Source: JAGMXM01 sp964458325 (GTDB lineage: Bacteria; Verrucomicrobiota; Verrucomicrobiia; Limisphaerales; UBA1319). From it: 64,000 bases of DNA. Both the position numbers and the translations under genes were made by a program. A model generated the notes under the pieces. It had not been told where the DNA came from, did no database searches, and was given only the letters and a program-made list of their open reading frames with translations. Numbering within the stretch: position 1 is the first letter of the stretch; each line of letters starts with the position of its first letter. The stretch is from the NCBI GenBank assembly GCA_964458325.1, contig CAYWIM010000010.1, positions 7,057 through 71,056 of the forward strand, read 5' to 3'. Shown piece by piece: positions 20,901 to 29,400 of the stretch.

Positions 20901-22724
20901 ATTCTGGGTTCGAAAGGTCTGGGCCTCGAGCGAGACGGGCCGGACCCATTGGCTGACGGGTCGGCTGTCGGTCAAGAGCACGGGGACATAGCCGGGTTTC
21001 GAGGCGGCGGGATCGTTGACGGGGCCGAGCGGGGCGGCCAGCAGAGCAGGGCCGTAGAACAGCGCGATCCTCTTCGGGTTGTCCGGCATCGACTCGGTGC
21101 GCAGCGACATCGGGAAGGTCACGCGGATGCGGTCCCCGGATTTCCAGGTCCGGCGGATTTCGGCGTAGGTCGAGGGTTTGCTGGCGGCGGGCTGGGCGGC
21201 GCCGTTGACTTCGATGCGCAGGCCGGATGCTGCCCAATGAGGGTGACGGAGCCGGAGGGCGAACTCCTGCGGGGCATCGGCGGCGATCGTGAACGTTGCG
21301 GTGTCGCTGTCGGGCCAGGCGGTTTCCTGACGCAACGTGATCCCGCGGGCTTTCCAGCGCAGTTCGGAGGCGATGTAGAGATTGACCCAAAGGGCGGAGG
21401 AATCGTGGAAATAGATGCACTCGCCGTACTTGACATGGTTTTCCATGCCGGTGCCCATGCAGCAGGTGAATGCGTCCTCGAGCGGCTGGTATTCCTTAAA
21501 ATGACCGGGTTTGAGCGAGAGGTTATAGATCACCCGTCCATCGGGGTGCTGGGTGGACCGGATGTGATTCAACAGTGCCCGTTCGTAAAAGTCGGCTACG
21601 GAGGCGTCCGGGTTCCATCCGAACACGTGCCGGGTGAGCTTGAGCATGTTGTAGACATTGCAGGTCTCGGTCGTGGCGGGGCTGAGGCGGTCGTTGAGAC
21701 GGCCGGGTTGACCGAAGTATTCATGATCGCAATGGCCGCCGGTGACATAGGAGTGATGTTGGACGACACGGTCCCAGAAGAACTGGGCGGCGGCGCGGTC
21801 CTGGGCGTCGCCGGCGAGCTCATAGCGGGTGGCGAGGCCGATGAGCTTGGGAATTTGGGTGTTGGCGTGTTTGCCGGGCAGGATATCTTCGCCGCGGGCA
21901 AGGGGATCGAGGATCGCCTTATGGTGGAACCGGCGGGAGAGCTTCAGGTAGCGCTCGTCGCCGGTGTCGGCGTAGAGGTCGGCGAAGGTTTCGTTGAGAC
22001 CGCCGTGCTCGGCGACGAGGACCTGCTGCATCTGGTCTTCGGTCAGGCTGGCGAGCGTCCGATCGAACCAGTCGGCGAGCTTTCGGGCGATATCGAGCGC
22101 GGTCGAGTTATCGGCGAGGCGATAGGCGTCGCGCAGGCCGGCGAAGAGCTTGTGCATGGTATAATTGGGGACCCAGCAGCCGTTGAGATCGAACCCGGCG
22201 GACCGGATGTTGCCGGCGGCGACCTCGGCGTAAACGCGGCGGCCGTTCGGGATGGCGGCCACGTAGCCGTCCTTGCCCGCCTTCTGGCACTCGGCAAGCT
22301 CGGCGACCATGTAATGGACGCGCTCGAGGAATCGCCGATCGCCGGTCGAGGCCCAGGCGATGGCGCAGGCGCTGAGGTGATGGCCGGCGGAGTGGCCGGA
22401 CACACCCTGGCGTTCCCAGCCTGTGTAATGCTCGGCTTTCGGCTGCAATCCGGCCTCCTCGCGGAACCGGGCCAGGAACCGGTCGGGCTCCAGACCCAGG
22501 AGATACCGGACGGCGATCGTCTCGCCTTGTTTGAACGGACCATCGAGGAGACGCACGTCGTGGAGGTTGAACGGAGCCGCCTGGGGCGGCGCCGCGGGTT
22601 GGATTCGGGGTGGAATGCGGCTGGCAGCGATCGAGTCCGGAAAGGCCGATGGAGCGGCTCCAAGGAAAACCATTGCGCAGCATGCGAATCGCACAGTTGC
22701 ACTGAATCTTGATCCGGTCTTCAT
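17976..22724 (-). CDS. Secreted bifunctional arabinofuranosidase: GH127 - linker/CBM - GH51
   Basis: 1582 residues with a signal peptide (1-29). Residues about 45-650 are GH127 (DUF1680) beta-L-arabinofuranosidase: HYTGWERQGVSGHSAGHHL, the Zn/nucleophile set TETCN (Glu353, Cys355) and TCCMGTG (Cys421, Cys422). Residues about 660-800 form the beta-sandwich tail of GH127 enzymes. Residues about 815-975 look like a CBM4/9-type module (NPSFEDADN). Residues about 985-1582 are GH51 alpha-L-arabinofuranosidase: FIEHLGRCIYGGIW, YRWPGGNFVSGYDW, GVGNEMFG (Glu1291, acid/base) and MTEWNYWYG (Glu1401, nucleophile). It would strip both beta- and alpha-linked L-arabinofuranose from arabinans or hydroxyproline-rich glycoproteins. 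It is followed, four bases later, by a sulfatase. All key residues are present. Confidence 0.92.
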   Translation of the reverse strand: MKTGSRFSATVRFACCAMVFLGAAPSAFPDSIAASRIPPRIQPAAPPQAAPFNLHDVRLLDGPFKQGETIAVRYLLGLEPDRFLARFREEAGLQPKAEHYTGWERQGVSGHSAGHHLSACAIAWASTGDRRFLERVHYMVAELAECQKAGKDGYVAAIPNGRRVYAEVAAGNIRSAGFDLNGCWVPNYTMHKLFAGLRDAYRLADNSTALDIARKLADWFDRTLASLTEDQMQQVLVAEHGGLNETFADLYADTGDERYLKLSRRFHHKAILDPLARGEDILPGKHANTQIPKLIGLATRYELAGDAQDRAAAQFFWDRVVQHHSYVTGGHCDHEYFGQPGRLNDRLSPATTETCNVYNMLKLTRHVFGWNPDASVADFYERALLNHIRSTQHPDGRVIYNLSLKPGHFKEYQPLEDAFTCCMGTGMENHVKYGECIYFHDSSALWVNLYIASELRWKARGITLRQETAWPDSDTATFTIAADAPQEFALRLRHPHWAASGLRIEVNGAAQPAASKPSTYAEIRRTWKSGDRIRVTFPMSLRTESMPDNPKRIALFYGPALLAAPLGPVNDPAASKPGYVPVLLTDSRPVSQWVRPVSLEAQTFRTQNAGKPHDIDLVPFHRLHDRRYTVYLDLFTPADWTRREAEIRAEQERELQLAARTVDVLRIGEMQPERDHQLKGEKTSTSQFMDRTWRHATDGGWFSFVMKVDPARPNELLCTYWGEDAGNRQFDLLVDGKTIATQTLDRQRPGQFFDVAYPIPLDLTRGRESVTVRLQAKPNQWAGGLFGARILRSESPAASPGSSSAAAEAADLGRNRTPNPSFEDADNTRPRGWHIERWNGQGTAQHAAEGRTGARSVLLSSTSGADISWSATVPVEPFGRYRLAGWIRTDQVKAADGRGALLNVHGLSSAATRAITGTADWTRVDIEFDLEDQDAVQVNCLLGGWGLASGRAWFDDIELVQLSRRPQAASRITVQAAQVGQPLSPNIYSQFIEHLGRCIYGGIWAEMLEDRKFYFPITARFAPYRSLQNSAFPVVGASPWQIVGPAESVAMGANQPFVGRHSPQVRSGAGLRQGDLGVTGGHSYTGYAWLKSDGDSPAAVELMLRWGEKDSDRQTLRLAGLGPEYRRLPFEFQAGATTDRASLEIAVKEGVARIGAVSLMPANHIDGMRADTLALLRELQAPIYRWPGGNFVSGYDWRDGVGDRDRRPPRTNPAWTGVEHNDFGMHEFIRFCRYLGTEPWITVNTGFGDAYSAAAQLEYCNGSTDTYWGRKRADHGAIEPFRVRYWGVGNEMFGSWQLGYMQLNHYVIKQNWVVDKMREVDPNILCIASGNIGDWSAGLLKSCASHMDFIAEHFYCQERPSLAAHVRQIPDQIRRKAEWHRQARRDIPELKGRDIRIAMTEWNYWYGPHVFGELGTRYFLKDALGIAAGIHEFARQSDIVDSAFYAQTVNVIGCIKTSRRNAAFETTGLVLKLYRQHFGQIPAATQVEGSIDAQAAWSTDRKTLTISVVNPSLATARIPLAVQGARLTGRGTRWQIAGTDPMAFNDPDQPPQVAIEEQPVSGIADSLPVGPCSITLFALETR

Positions 22725-22889
22725 GGGGCGAGTTTGGCAGGATTATGGTCGGTCGACCAGCCTGAAGGCGAGCTTCGGGTCTGGGCAAAAATTACTTCCG
22801 AATGAGGCTCGACCTGGGAGGCGCACTCGTGCGAAAAGAACCGAACAGAAACCACACCGCGGATCGGCGGCGCCGGAGGAGACCTGGAT

Positions 22890-24716
22890 ATGAGAACGAC
22901 GATGGTGAGCAGAGATCGGGCATGGAAGAGAACGATCGCGGCCCTGGGTTCGTGGGGATGGATTTGCATGGTGGGAGGCAGCATGGCAACGGGTGGCGAG
23001 ACGGCATCGGCCAAGCAGGACCCGGTCCGCGAATGGCGCTTGGAGCATCGCACCGTCGACATGCACCAGCACGTGGGATCGACTACGCAGCATCTGGCGC
23101 GCGCGGTGAAGATCATGGACGCGGCGGGGATCGGGCTGGTGGTGAACCTCGATGGGGGGACCGTGACGCCGGGCAAGGATGGCGGGCCTTCCGCGTTCGA
23201 GCGGAACCGGCGGCTGGCCGAGTCGCTGTATCCGGGGCGGTTCCTGCACTATATGCATCTCGACTATCGGGGCTGGGACGACCCGGATTTTTCGGAACGG
23301 GCGGCTCGGCAGATCGACGAGGGGCGGCGGCTGGGCGCGGCAGGCTTCAAAGAATTCAAGCGGCTGGGCCTTTTCCTGCGGGATAAGAACGGCGCCCTCA
23401 TTCGGGTGGACGATCCCAAGCTGGATGCGGTATGGCGGCGGTGCGGCGAGCTCGACATGCCCGTGTCGATCCACGTGGCCGATCCGAAGGCGTTCTGGCA
23501 GCCGTTCGACGAGACGAACGAGCGCTGGAAGGAGCTCAAGGACCATCGGAGCTGGTGGTTCGGCGATTCGAAGCGGTATCCAGCGTGGAAAGAGCTGCTC
23601 GAAGGGCTCAACCACGTGATCGCACGGCATCCGAAGACGACCTTCGTCTGCGTCCATTTCGGGAACAACGCGGAGGAGCTCGAGTGGGTCGAGGCATCGC
23701 TGGACCGGTATCCGAACATGAGGGTGGATCTGGCGGCGCGGATTCCGGAGCTGGGCCGGCATGATCCGGATCGCGTGCATCGGCTGTTTGTCAAGCATCA
23801 GGACCGGATCCTGTTCGGCTCAGACTTCATGGTGTATGACCGGCTGATCCTGGGATCGAGCGGGAACGAGCCGCCGCCAACGGACGCGGATGCGGAGCGA
23901 TTTTTCGCGAAGGAATGGCGCTGGCTCGAGACCCAAGACCGCGATTGGGAGCATATGACGCCGATCCAGGGAGATTGGACCATCAGCTCGATCGGGCTTC
24001 CAGCGGAGGCGCTGCGGAAGATCTATTTCGACAATGCGCGGAAGCTGCTGGCGAGATCCATTCCGCTGCCTGTCGCCTCAGCCGGTCGAATCGCCGGCGA
24101 TTTCGAGCTGGACGGCCGGCTGGACGACGCGTGCTGGTCCGATGCCCGCCGAATTCGGCTCGAGTACACGCTGCGGGATGGCAGCGCCCGGCCCGAGCTG
24201 TCGACCGCTGTCCGGCTTCTCTGGTCGGACCGCTATCTTTACGTGGGATTCGAATGTCCGTTCACGAGCCTGACCGTGTTCGAGCCGGCATGGACGGATC
24301 GAAAGCGGTTCGATCTGAAGCGGGCGGGGGGGAGCTTGTGGGACCGGGATGTGGTCGAGGTGTTTCTCGCCCCCGATCCCTCGAGGATCGGCCGGTACGC
24401 CGAGTTCGAGGTGGCGCCGACCAACGAGCGGCTTGACCTCATGATCGCGGGGCCGTCGGCGAAGGAGTTCGGCTGGAGCAGCGGCTTCCAATCCGCCGTC
24501 CGGGTGGACGAGCAAGCCAAGGTCTGGACGGCCGAGCTGCGGATTCCGCTGGCGGCGCTGGGTGCGGCCTCGCCCAAAGCCGGCACGCGATGGCGGATGA
24601 ATTTGTTCCGACGCGACTGCGCGGGCAACGCCTTTTTGGCGTGGAATCCCACCCTGCAAGGGACCACGCATCTGCCCGCGAAATTCGGCGTGCTCGAGTT
24701 CGTCAATAAGCCGTGA
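22890..24716 (+). CDS. Exported amidohydrolase (PF04909-like) with C-terminal CBM9-like domain
   Basis: 608 residues; AGGAG lies eight bases before ATG 22890. The N-terminus has a signal or anchor segment (about 14-36). Residues about 50-385 are an amidohydrolase_2 TIM barrel: metal motif DMHQHVG (His59, His61), [15 protein letters not shown] and [11 protein letters not shown] (Asp). Residues about 395-606 form a CBM9-like sandwich ([29 protein letters not shown]). PF04909 members hydrolyse or decarboxylate aromatic and sugar acid lactones; the added carbohydrate-binding domain suggests a sugar lactone or ester substrate (inference). It is divergent from the GH127-GH51 gene with 165 bases between, and overlaps the next pseudopilin tail-to-tail by 14 bases. 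Confidence 0.85.
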   Translation: MRTTMVSRDRAWKRTIAALGSWGWICMVGGSMATGGETASAKQDPVREWRLEHRTVDMHQHVGSTTQHLARAVKIMDAAGIGLVVNLDGGTVTPGKDGGPSAFERNRRLAESLYPGRFLHYMHLDYRGWDDPDFSERAARQIDEGRRLGAAGFKEFKRLGLFLRDKNGALIRVDDPKLDAVWRRCGELDMPVSIHVADPKAFWQPFDETNERWKELKDHRSWWFGDSKRYPAWKELLEGLNHVIARHPKTTFVCVHFGNNAEELEWVEASLDRYPNMRVDLAARIPELGRHDPDRVHRLFVKHQDRILFGSDFMVYDRLILGSSGNEPPPTDADAERFFAKEWRWLETQDRDWEHMTPIQGDWTISSIGLPAEALRKIYFDNARKLLARSIPLPVASAGRIAGDFELDGRLDDACWSDARRIRLEYTLRDGSARPELSTAVRLLWSDRYLYVGFECPFTSLTVFEPAWTDRKRFDLKRAGGSLWDRDVVEVFLAPDPSRIGRYAEFEVAPTNERLDLMIAGPSAKEFGWSSGFQSAVRVDEQAKVWTAELRIPLAALGAASPKAGTRWRMNLFRRDCAGNAFLAWNPTLQGTTHLPAKFGVLEFVNKP

Positions 24717-25479
24717 TTCGAGTGCGGACGCTCCAATCGAAATAGAGGGCGTTTCGTTTGGCGGGTTTCTTGCCGCTGTGGACGGGCTCGAGGGGGATGT
24801 ATTCGATATAGGTGGCGGAGGTGATGCCCAGTCCGGTGAGCAACTGACGGTCGCAATCGGTCATCGCCCACGTATCGGAGGGGTGTTTGATGGCGGTGAC
24901 CTTTTGCGGTTTTGCGAAGGGGCTTTCGGGGCGGCCGAATGGGTAGAGCAGCGTGTCGGGAGGCGGCCCGGGCTCGTTGGTGATCACGGCCTGCGAGAAA
25001 TAGGAGATGGGCGAGAACAAGGGCGGATCGGGCTTGCGCGCGGGGAATCGCGGGACGGACGCGGGGCAGATCGTGACGGCGGCGGTGCGGACCTGGCTCG
25101 ATCGCGCGGGCAAGGCGAGGTAGGGGGTCAGATGCGCCACGATCGATCCGTCGTGGTAAGGAGGGTTGTCGCGGTAGGTGAAGAACATGCCGGTCCAGCA
25201 AGGGCCGGGCAGATGGTCGTTGTTGTCCAGGGCGTACATGCCGATGGCATAGGCGAACTGCTTGAGGTTGCCGGTGCACTTGGTCTGGTAAGCCTTCTGC
25301 TTGGCCTTGCCGAGGGCCGGCAGGAGCATGCCGGCGAGGATGGCAATGATCGCGATCACCACCAGCAGCTCGATGAGCGTGAACGCCCTCGCGGCAGGGC
25401 GGCTCCCATCGAGCCGATGACACTCCACCTGCCTGCGCGGATTCGCAGGACGCGTTCCGATATCGGGTCGAATTACCAT
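24703..25479 (-). CDS. Pseudopilin (prepilin-type cleavage/methylation domain)
   Basis: 258 residues. ATG 25479 is preceded by GGAG at good spacing, so it is preferred over the in-frame ATG at 25500. The leader is basic, then [17 protein letters not shown] and [16 protein letters not shown]. The prepilin cleavage site here is ARA-F rather than G-F: the residue before Phe is Ala, where Gly is the norm, which may hamper processing. The C-terminal end has FDWSVRTRI in place of the usual DGHV motif, so it is a shortened variant. Function within the pseudopilus is unknown. The 3' end overlaps the convergent amidohydrolase by 14 bases. Confidence 0.85.
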   Translation of the reverse strand: MVIRPDIGTRPANPRRQVECHRLDGSRPAARAFTLIELLVVIAIIAILAGMLLPALGKAKQKAYQTKCTGNLKQFAYAIGMYALDNNDHLPGPCWTGMFFTYRDNPPYHDGSIVAHLTPYLALPARSSQVRTAAVTICPASVPRFPARKPDPPLFSPISYFSQAVITNEPGPPPDTLLYPFGRPESPFAKPQKVTAIKHPSDTWAMTDCDRQLLTGLGITSATYIEYIPLEPVHSGKKPAKRNALYFDWSVRTRITAY

Positions 25480-25496
25480 GATTTCTCCGTGGTTTT

Positions 25497-26309
25497 TCAC
25501 GGATTCTGGCGGACGGTGTATCCGCCGGATTTCTCGTCGGGATCGAGCTTGAGCAGGCCGCGTTTTTGGGCTTCGAGGAGGAGATCGTTGAACGATCGGA
25601 ATCCGTAGGCGCGCTCGTTGAATCCGGGATGGCGGCGTTTGATGGCCTGTTTAATCATCGATCCCCAGATGCGCTCCTCGCCTTCGCGCTCTTCGCTGAT
25701 GGCATCGAGCGTTTGGGTGACCAGATCGAGCGCCTCGGCCAGGTTAGCGTGTTTGGCTTCGTCGGGGGCCTCGGTCTTGCCCGGTTCGGCGGCGGCAGCC
25801 GCGGCTCGTTTGGGCCGGCTTTTGGCGGGCGCGGGCCGGACCAGGTCATCGTAGAAGATGAACTGGTCGCAGTTGTTGATGAACAGGTCGGAGGAGGAGT
25901 TTCGGACGCCGATGCCGATGACCGTTTTGGCGTTCTCGCGGAGCTTGCTGACCAGGGGAGAAAAATCGGAATCGCCGCTGATGACGACGAAGGTATCGAC
26001 ATGGCCCTTGGTGTAGCAGAGATCGAGGGCGTCGACGACCATGCGGATGTCGGCCGAGTTTTTCCCGGATTGGCGGACATGGGGGATTTCGATCAGCTCG
26101 AAGGCGGCCTCGTGGAGGTCGCGTTTGAACTCCTTGTATCGGTCGAAGTCGCAGTAGGCCTTTTTGACGACGATATGCCCCTTGAGCAGGAGGCGTTCGA
26201 GGACCTTCTGGATCTCGAAGCGAGGGAAGTGTGCATCGCGGGCCCCGAGGGCGATGTTCTCGAGGTCGAGAAAGACGGCCATGGTCGGATTGGATTCCTG
26301 AGCACTCAT
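25497..26309 (-). CDS. NYN-domain (PIN-like nuclease) protein with OST-HTH/LOTUS-like C-terminus
   Basis: 270 residues from ATG 26309. [10 protein letters not shown], then [38 protein letters not shown] and [19 protein letters not shown] are the NYN domain blocks with four acidic residues for metal binding, so RNase activity is likely. After an Ala/Pro/Lys linker (about 160-195), residues 200-268 ([35 protein letters not shown]) look like an OST-HTH/LOTUS domain, an RNA-binding winged helix. This is the family of NYN-OST-HTH proteins widespread in bacteria. Targets are unknown. It is divergent from uvrA with a short promoter region between. Confidence 0.88.
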   Translation of the reverse strand: MSAQESNPTMAVFLDLENIALGARDAHFPRFEIQKVLERLLLKGHIVVKKAYCDFDRYKEFKRDLHEAAFELIEIPHVRQSGKNSADIRMVVDALDLCYTKGHVDTFVVISGDSDFSPLVSKLRENAKTVIGIGVRNSSSDLFINNCDQFIFYDDLVRPAPAKSRPKRAAAAAAEPGKTEAPDEAKHANLAEALDLVTQTLDAISEEREGEERIWGSMIKQAIKRRHPGFNERAYGFRSFNDLLLEAQKRGLLKLDPDEKSGGYTVRQNP

Positions 26310-26435
26310 CGGAGGGGAAGTTACCATTGCCTTCGGGGCGATGGAAGCATGGATTCGCAGGCCACAAGTTGCTTGGCGGGGGCGCGGGGGGAGGGATAAG
26401 ATGGGCAATTGGCTTGCGAGAGCGGGCCGCATGGT

Positions 26436-29384
26436 ATGGGGAAGGACTGCATACGGATCGTGGGGGCGCGTCAGCATAATTTGAAGAATCTGACGCTGAG
26501 CATTCCGCGCGACCGGCTGGTGGTGATCACGGGCCTGAGCGGATCGGGCAAGTCATCGCTGGCATTCGACACCCTGTTTGCCGAGGGGCAGCGGAAGTAT
26601 GTCGAGTCGCTGTCGGCCTACGCGCGGCAGTTCCTCGATCAGATGCAGAAGCCGGACGTGGATTATATCGAGGGGCTGTCGCCCACGATCGCCATCGAGC
26701 AGCGGAGCGCGGGGGCGAACCCGCGTTCGATCATTGCGACGACGACCGAGATTTACGATTACCTGCGCCTGCTGTTCGCGCATCTGGGCCAGCCTCACTG
26801 CCCGGTCAGCGGCCAGCCGATCGCGCGGCAGACGACGACCGAGATCATCGACCGGCTGGTATCGATGCCGCCGAGGACGCGGCTGATCCTGCTGGCGCCC
26901 GTGGCAGCCGACGACGGCGACGGCAAGCGGGACGTGCTCGAGCGGTTCTCGCGCGAGGGATTTGTCCGGGCTCGAGTGGACGGGCAGATGATCGAGCTGA
27001 ACGGCCCGGGGCGGCCCCGGCTCGATCCCGAAGGCGGGCATCGGATCGAGGTGGTGGTGGACCGATTGGTGGTGGATGACAAGGTGCGAGTGCGGCTGGC
27101 GGACTCGGTCGAGACAGCCCTGCAATGGGGCCGGGGGAGGCTGGTGGCGCTGCACCAGCCTCCGGGGCCAGCGCCGGACCAGCCGTGGGTGGAGACGACT
27201 TGGTCCAACCGCTGCTTCAGTCCGGCGACGGGCTTGAGCTACGACCCGCCCACCCCGAAGCACTTTTCGTTCAATGCGCCGCAAGGGGCATGCCCGGCCT
27301 GTCACGGGCTGGGCCAGGAGCTGGTGTGGGACGAGGAGCTGGTAGTGCCCGACCGGCACAAGACGCTGGATCAAGGGGCGGTGGCGCCGTGGCGCCGCGG
27401 GGGGAAGCGAATGGTGGTGTATTACAAGTGTCTGCTGCGGGGGTTGGCGGAGCACTATGGTGTGAGCCTGGAGACGCCCTATCTGAACCTGCCGGAGAGC
27501 TTTCGCGATGTCCTGCTGCACGGATCGGGCACGACGGAGATCGCGTTTCATTTCTGGCGGGCGGGCAAGATGAGCAAGGTGTCGCGGCCGTTCGAGGGGG
27601 TGATGCCGAATCTGGAGCGCCTGTATCAGGAGACGGAGAGCGAGTTCACGCGGAACCGGCTCAAGGGGTATATGAGCCCGCGGAGCTGCCAGGCCTGCGG
27701 GGGGCGGCGGCTGAAGCCGGAGATACTGGCGGTCACGCTGGGCGCGGAACGCCCGCTGCGGGCGCCGGGGGCGGCGGTTCATCCGTCGATCCCGGGGTGC
27801 TCGATCATGGACGTCTGCGGGCTGACGGTCGAGGAGGCGCTGGCGTTCTTCCAGGGGCTGGCGCTGAGCGCGCATCAGCAGAAGGTGGCGGGGGAGATCC
27901 TGCGCGAGATCCGGTCGCGTCTGCGGTTTTTATTGGATGTGGGGCTGGGGTATCTGACATTGGATCGGGAGAGCGGGACGCTGAGCGGTGGGGAAGCGCA
28001 GCGGATCCGGCTGGCGACGCAGATCGGGGCGGGGCTGGTGGGGGTGCTGTATATCCTGGACGAGCCGAGCATCGGGCTGCATCAGCGGGACAACGAGCAG
28101 CTCTTGCGGACGCTGGAGGGGCTGCGGGATCTGGGCAACTCGGTGATGGTGGTCGAGCACGACGAGGAGACCATCCGCCGGGCGGACTACATATTGGACC
28201 TGGGCCCGCGGGCGGGCATCCACGGAGGGGAGCTGGTGGCGGCGGGCACGCTGGCGGATATCCTGGCCTGCCCGGAATCGCTGACCGGCAAATACCTCCG
28301 CGGCGAGCTGAGCATTCCCTCGCCGAGCCGGCGGATCCGGCCGGGTCAGGAGAAGGGCTGGATCGAAGTGATCGGGGCGCGGCAGAACAACCTCAAGAAC
28401 ATCGATGTCCGGATTCCGCTGGGGACATTGTGCGCCGTGACGGGCGTGAGCGGCTCGGGCAAGAGCACGCTGGTCGACGGCATCCTGCGGCGGGCCTTGT
28501 TCCGGGAGTTTTACGGGGCGAAAGAAGGGCCGGGCGCGCATCGCGCGATTCGCGGGACGGAGCAATTGGACAAGGTGATCGTGATCGACCAGACGCCGAT
28601 CGGGCGGACGCCCCGGAGCAACCCGGCGACCTACACGGGGATGTTCAACCATATTCGGGATCTGTTCGCCCGGCTGCCGGCGGCTCGGATTCGGGGCTAC
28701 GACGCGGGGCGGTTCAGTTTCAACGTCAAGGGCGGGCGGTGCGAGAAATGCCAGGGGGACGGCCTTTTGCGGATCGAGATGCATTTTCTGCCGCCGGTCT
28801 ATGTGGTGTGCGAGGGCTGCAACGGGCGCCGGTATAACCGGGAGACGCTCGAGATCACCTACAAGGGGCGGAACATTGCCGAGGTGCTGTCGATGACTGT
28901 GGAGGAGGCGGTCGAGTTCTTCCGCGCGGTGCCGGCGATTCACGATCTGTGCGTGACCCTGGCGGAGGTGGGATTGGGCTACCTGGCCCTGGGGCAGTCG
29001 GCGACCACGCTGAGCGGGGGCGAAGCGCAGCGGATCAAGCTGGCGTCCGAGCTGGGGCGAAAATCGACCGGCCAGACCCTGTATATATTGGATGAGCCGA
29101 CCACCGGCCTGCATTTTCACGATGTGGCCAAGCTGCTCGACGTCCTGTTTCGGCTGCGGGCGGCCGGGAACACGCTCGTGGTGATCGAGCACAACCTCGA
29201 TGTCATCAAGAACGCAGATTGGATCATCGATCTGGGGCCGGAGGGCGGGGACGGAGGCGGCCGGGTGGTGGTCGAGGGGACGCCCGAACGGGTGTGCGGC
29301 TGTGAGGCGAGTCATACCGGCCGGTTCCTGCGGCGCGCGCTCGAGCCGCCGGCGGAGCGAATCGAGGCGGCGAACAAGGGCTGA
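26436..29384 (+). CDS. uvrA: Excinuclease ABC subunit A
   Basis: 982 residues, normal for UvrA. There are two ABC ATPase halves. Half one has GLSGSGKSSLAFDT, the zinc pair CPACHGLG and CQACGGRR, LSGGEAQRIRLA, and LYILDEPSIGLHQRD. Half two has GVSGSGKSTLVDG, CEKCQGDG and CEGCNGRR, LSGGEAQRIKLASE, and LYILDEPTTGLHFHD. UvrA dimer scans DNA and loads UvrB at bulky lesions in nucleotide excision repair. ATG 26436 is chosen because GKDCIRIVGARQHNLKNL matches the family start; the TTG at 26409 is unnecessary. It is followed 16 bases later by a TPR gene and may be co-transcribed with it. Confidence 0.97.
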   Translation: MGKDCIRIVGARQHNLKNLTLSIPRDRLVVITGLSGSGKSSLAFDTLFAEGQRKYVESLSAYARQFLDQMQKPDVDYIEGLSPTIAIEQRSAGANPRSIIATTTEIYDYLRLLFAHLGQPHCPVSGQPIARQTTTEIIDRLVSMPPRTRLILLAPVAADDGDGKRDVLERFSREGFVRARVDGQMIELNGPGRPRLDPEGGHRIEVVVDRLVVDDKVRVRLADSVETALQWGRGRLVALHQPPGPAPDQPWVETTWSNRCFSPATGLSYDPPTPKHFSFNAPQGACPACHGLGQELVWDEELVVPDRHKTLDQGAVAPWRRGGKRMVVYYKCLLRGLAEHYGVSLETPYLNLPESFRDVLLHGSGTTEIAFHFWRAGKMSKVSRPFEGVMPNLERLYQETESEFTRNRLKGYMSPRSCQACGGRRLKPEILAVTLGAERPLRAPGAAVHPSIPGCSIMDVCGLTVEEALAFFQGLALSAHQQKVAGEILREIRSRLRFLLDVGLGYLTLDRESGTLSGGEAQRIRLATQIGAGLVGVLYILDEPSIGLHQRDNEQLLRTLEGLRDLGNSVMVVEHDEETIRRADYILDLGPRAGIHGGELVAAGTLADILACPESLTGKYLRGELSIPSPSRRIRPGQEKGWIEVIGARQNNLKNIDVRIPLGTLCAVTGVSGSGKSTLVDGILRRALFREFYGAKEGPGAHRAIRGTEQLDKVIVIDQTPIGRTPRSNPATYTGMFNHIRDLFARLPAARIRGYDAGRFSFNVKGGRCEKCQGDGLLRIEMHFLPPVYVVCEGCNGRRYNRETLEITYKGRNIAEVLSMTVEEAVEFFRAVPAIHDLCVTLAEVGLGYLALGQSATTLSGGEAQRIKLASELGRKSTGQTLYILDEPTTGLHFHDVAKLLDVLFRLRAAGNTLVVIEHNLDVIKNADWIIDLGPEGGDGGGRVVVEGTPERVCGCEASHTGRFLRRALEPPAERIEAANKG

Positions 29385-29400
29385 GGAGCCCTCGAGGCGT

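Noticed and set aside
17946..22712. Long plus-strand frames (790 and 775 codons) opposite the GH127-GH51 gene
   Set aside because: The minus-strand gene has complete catalytic motifs for two families, so the opposite frames are shadows.
29200..29400. Upstream extension of the TPR gene into uvrA
   Set aside because: The first 67 codons lie inside uvrA in another frame; ATG 29401 has a GAGG site and starts a leader peptide.
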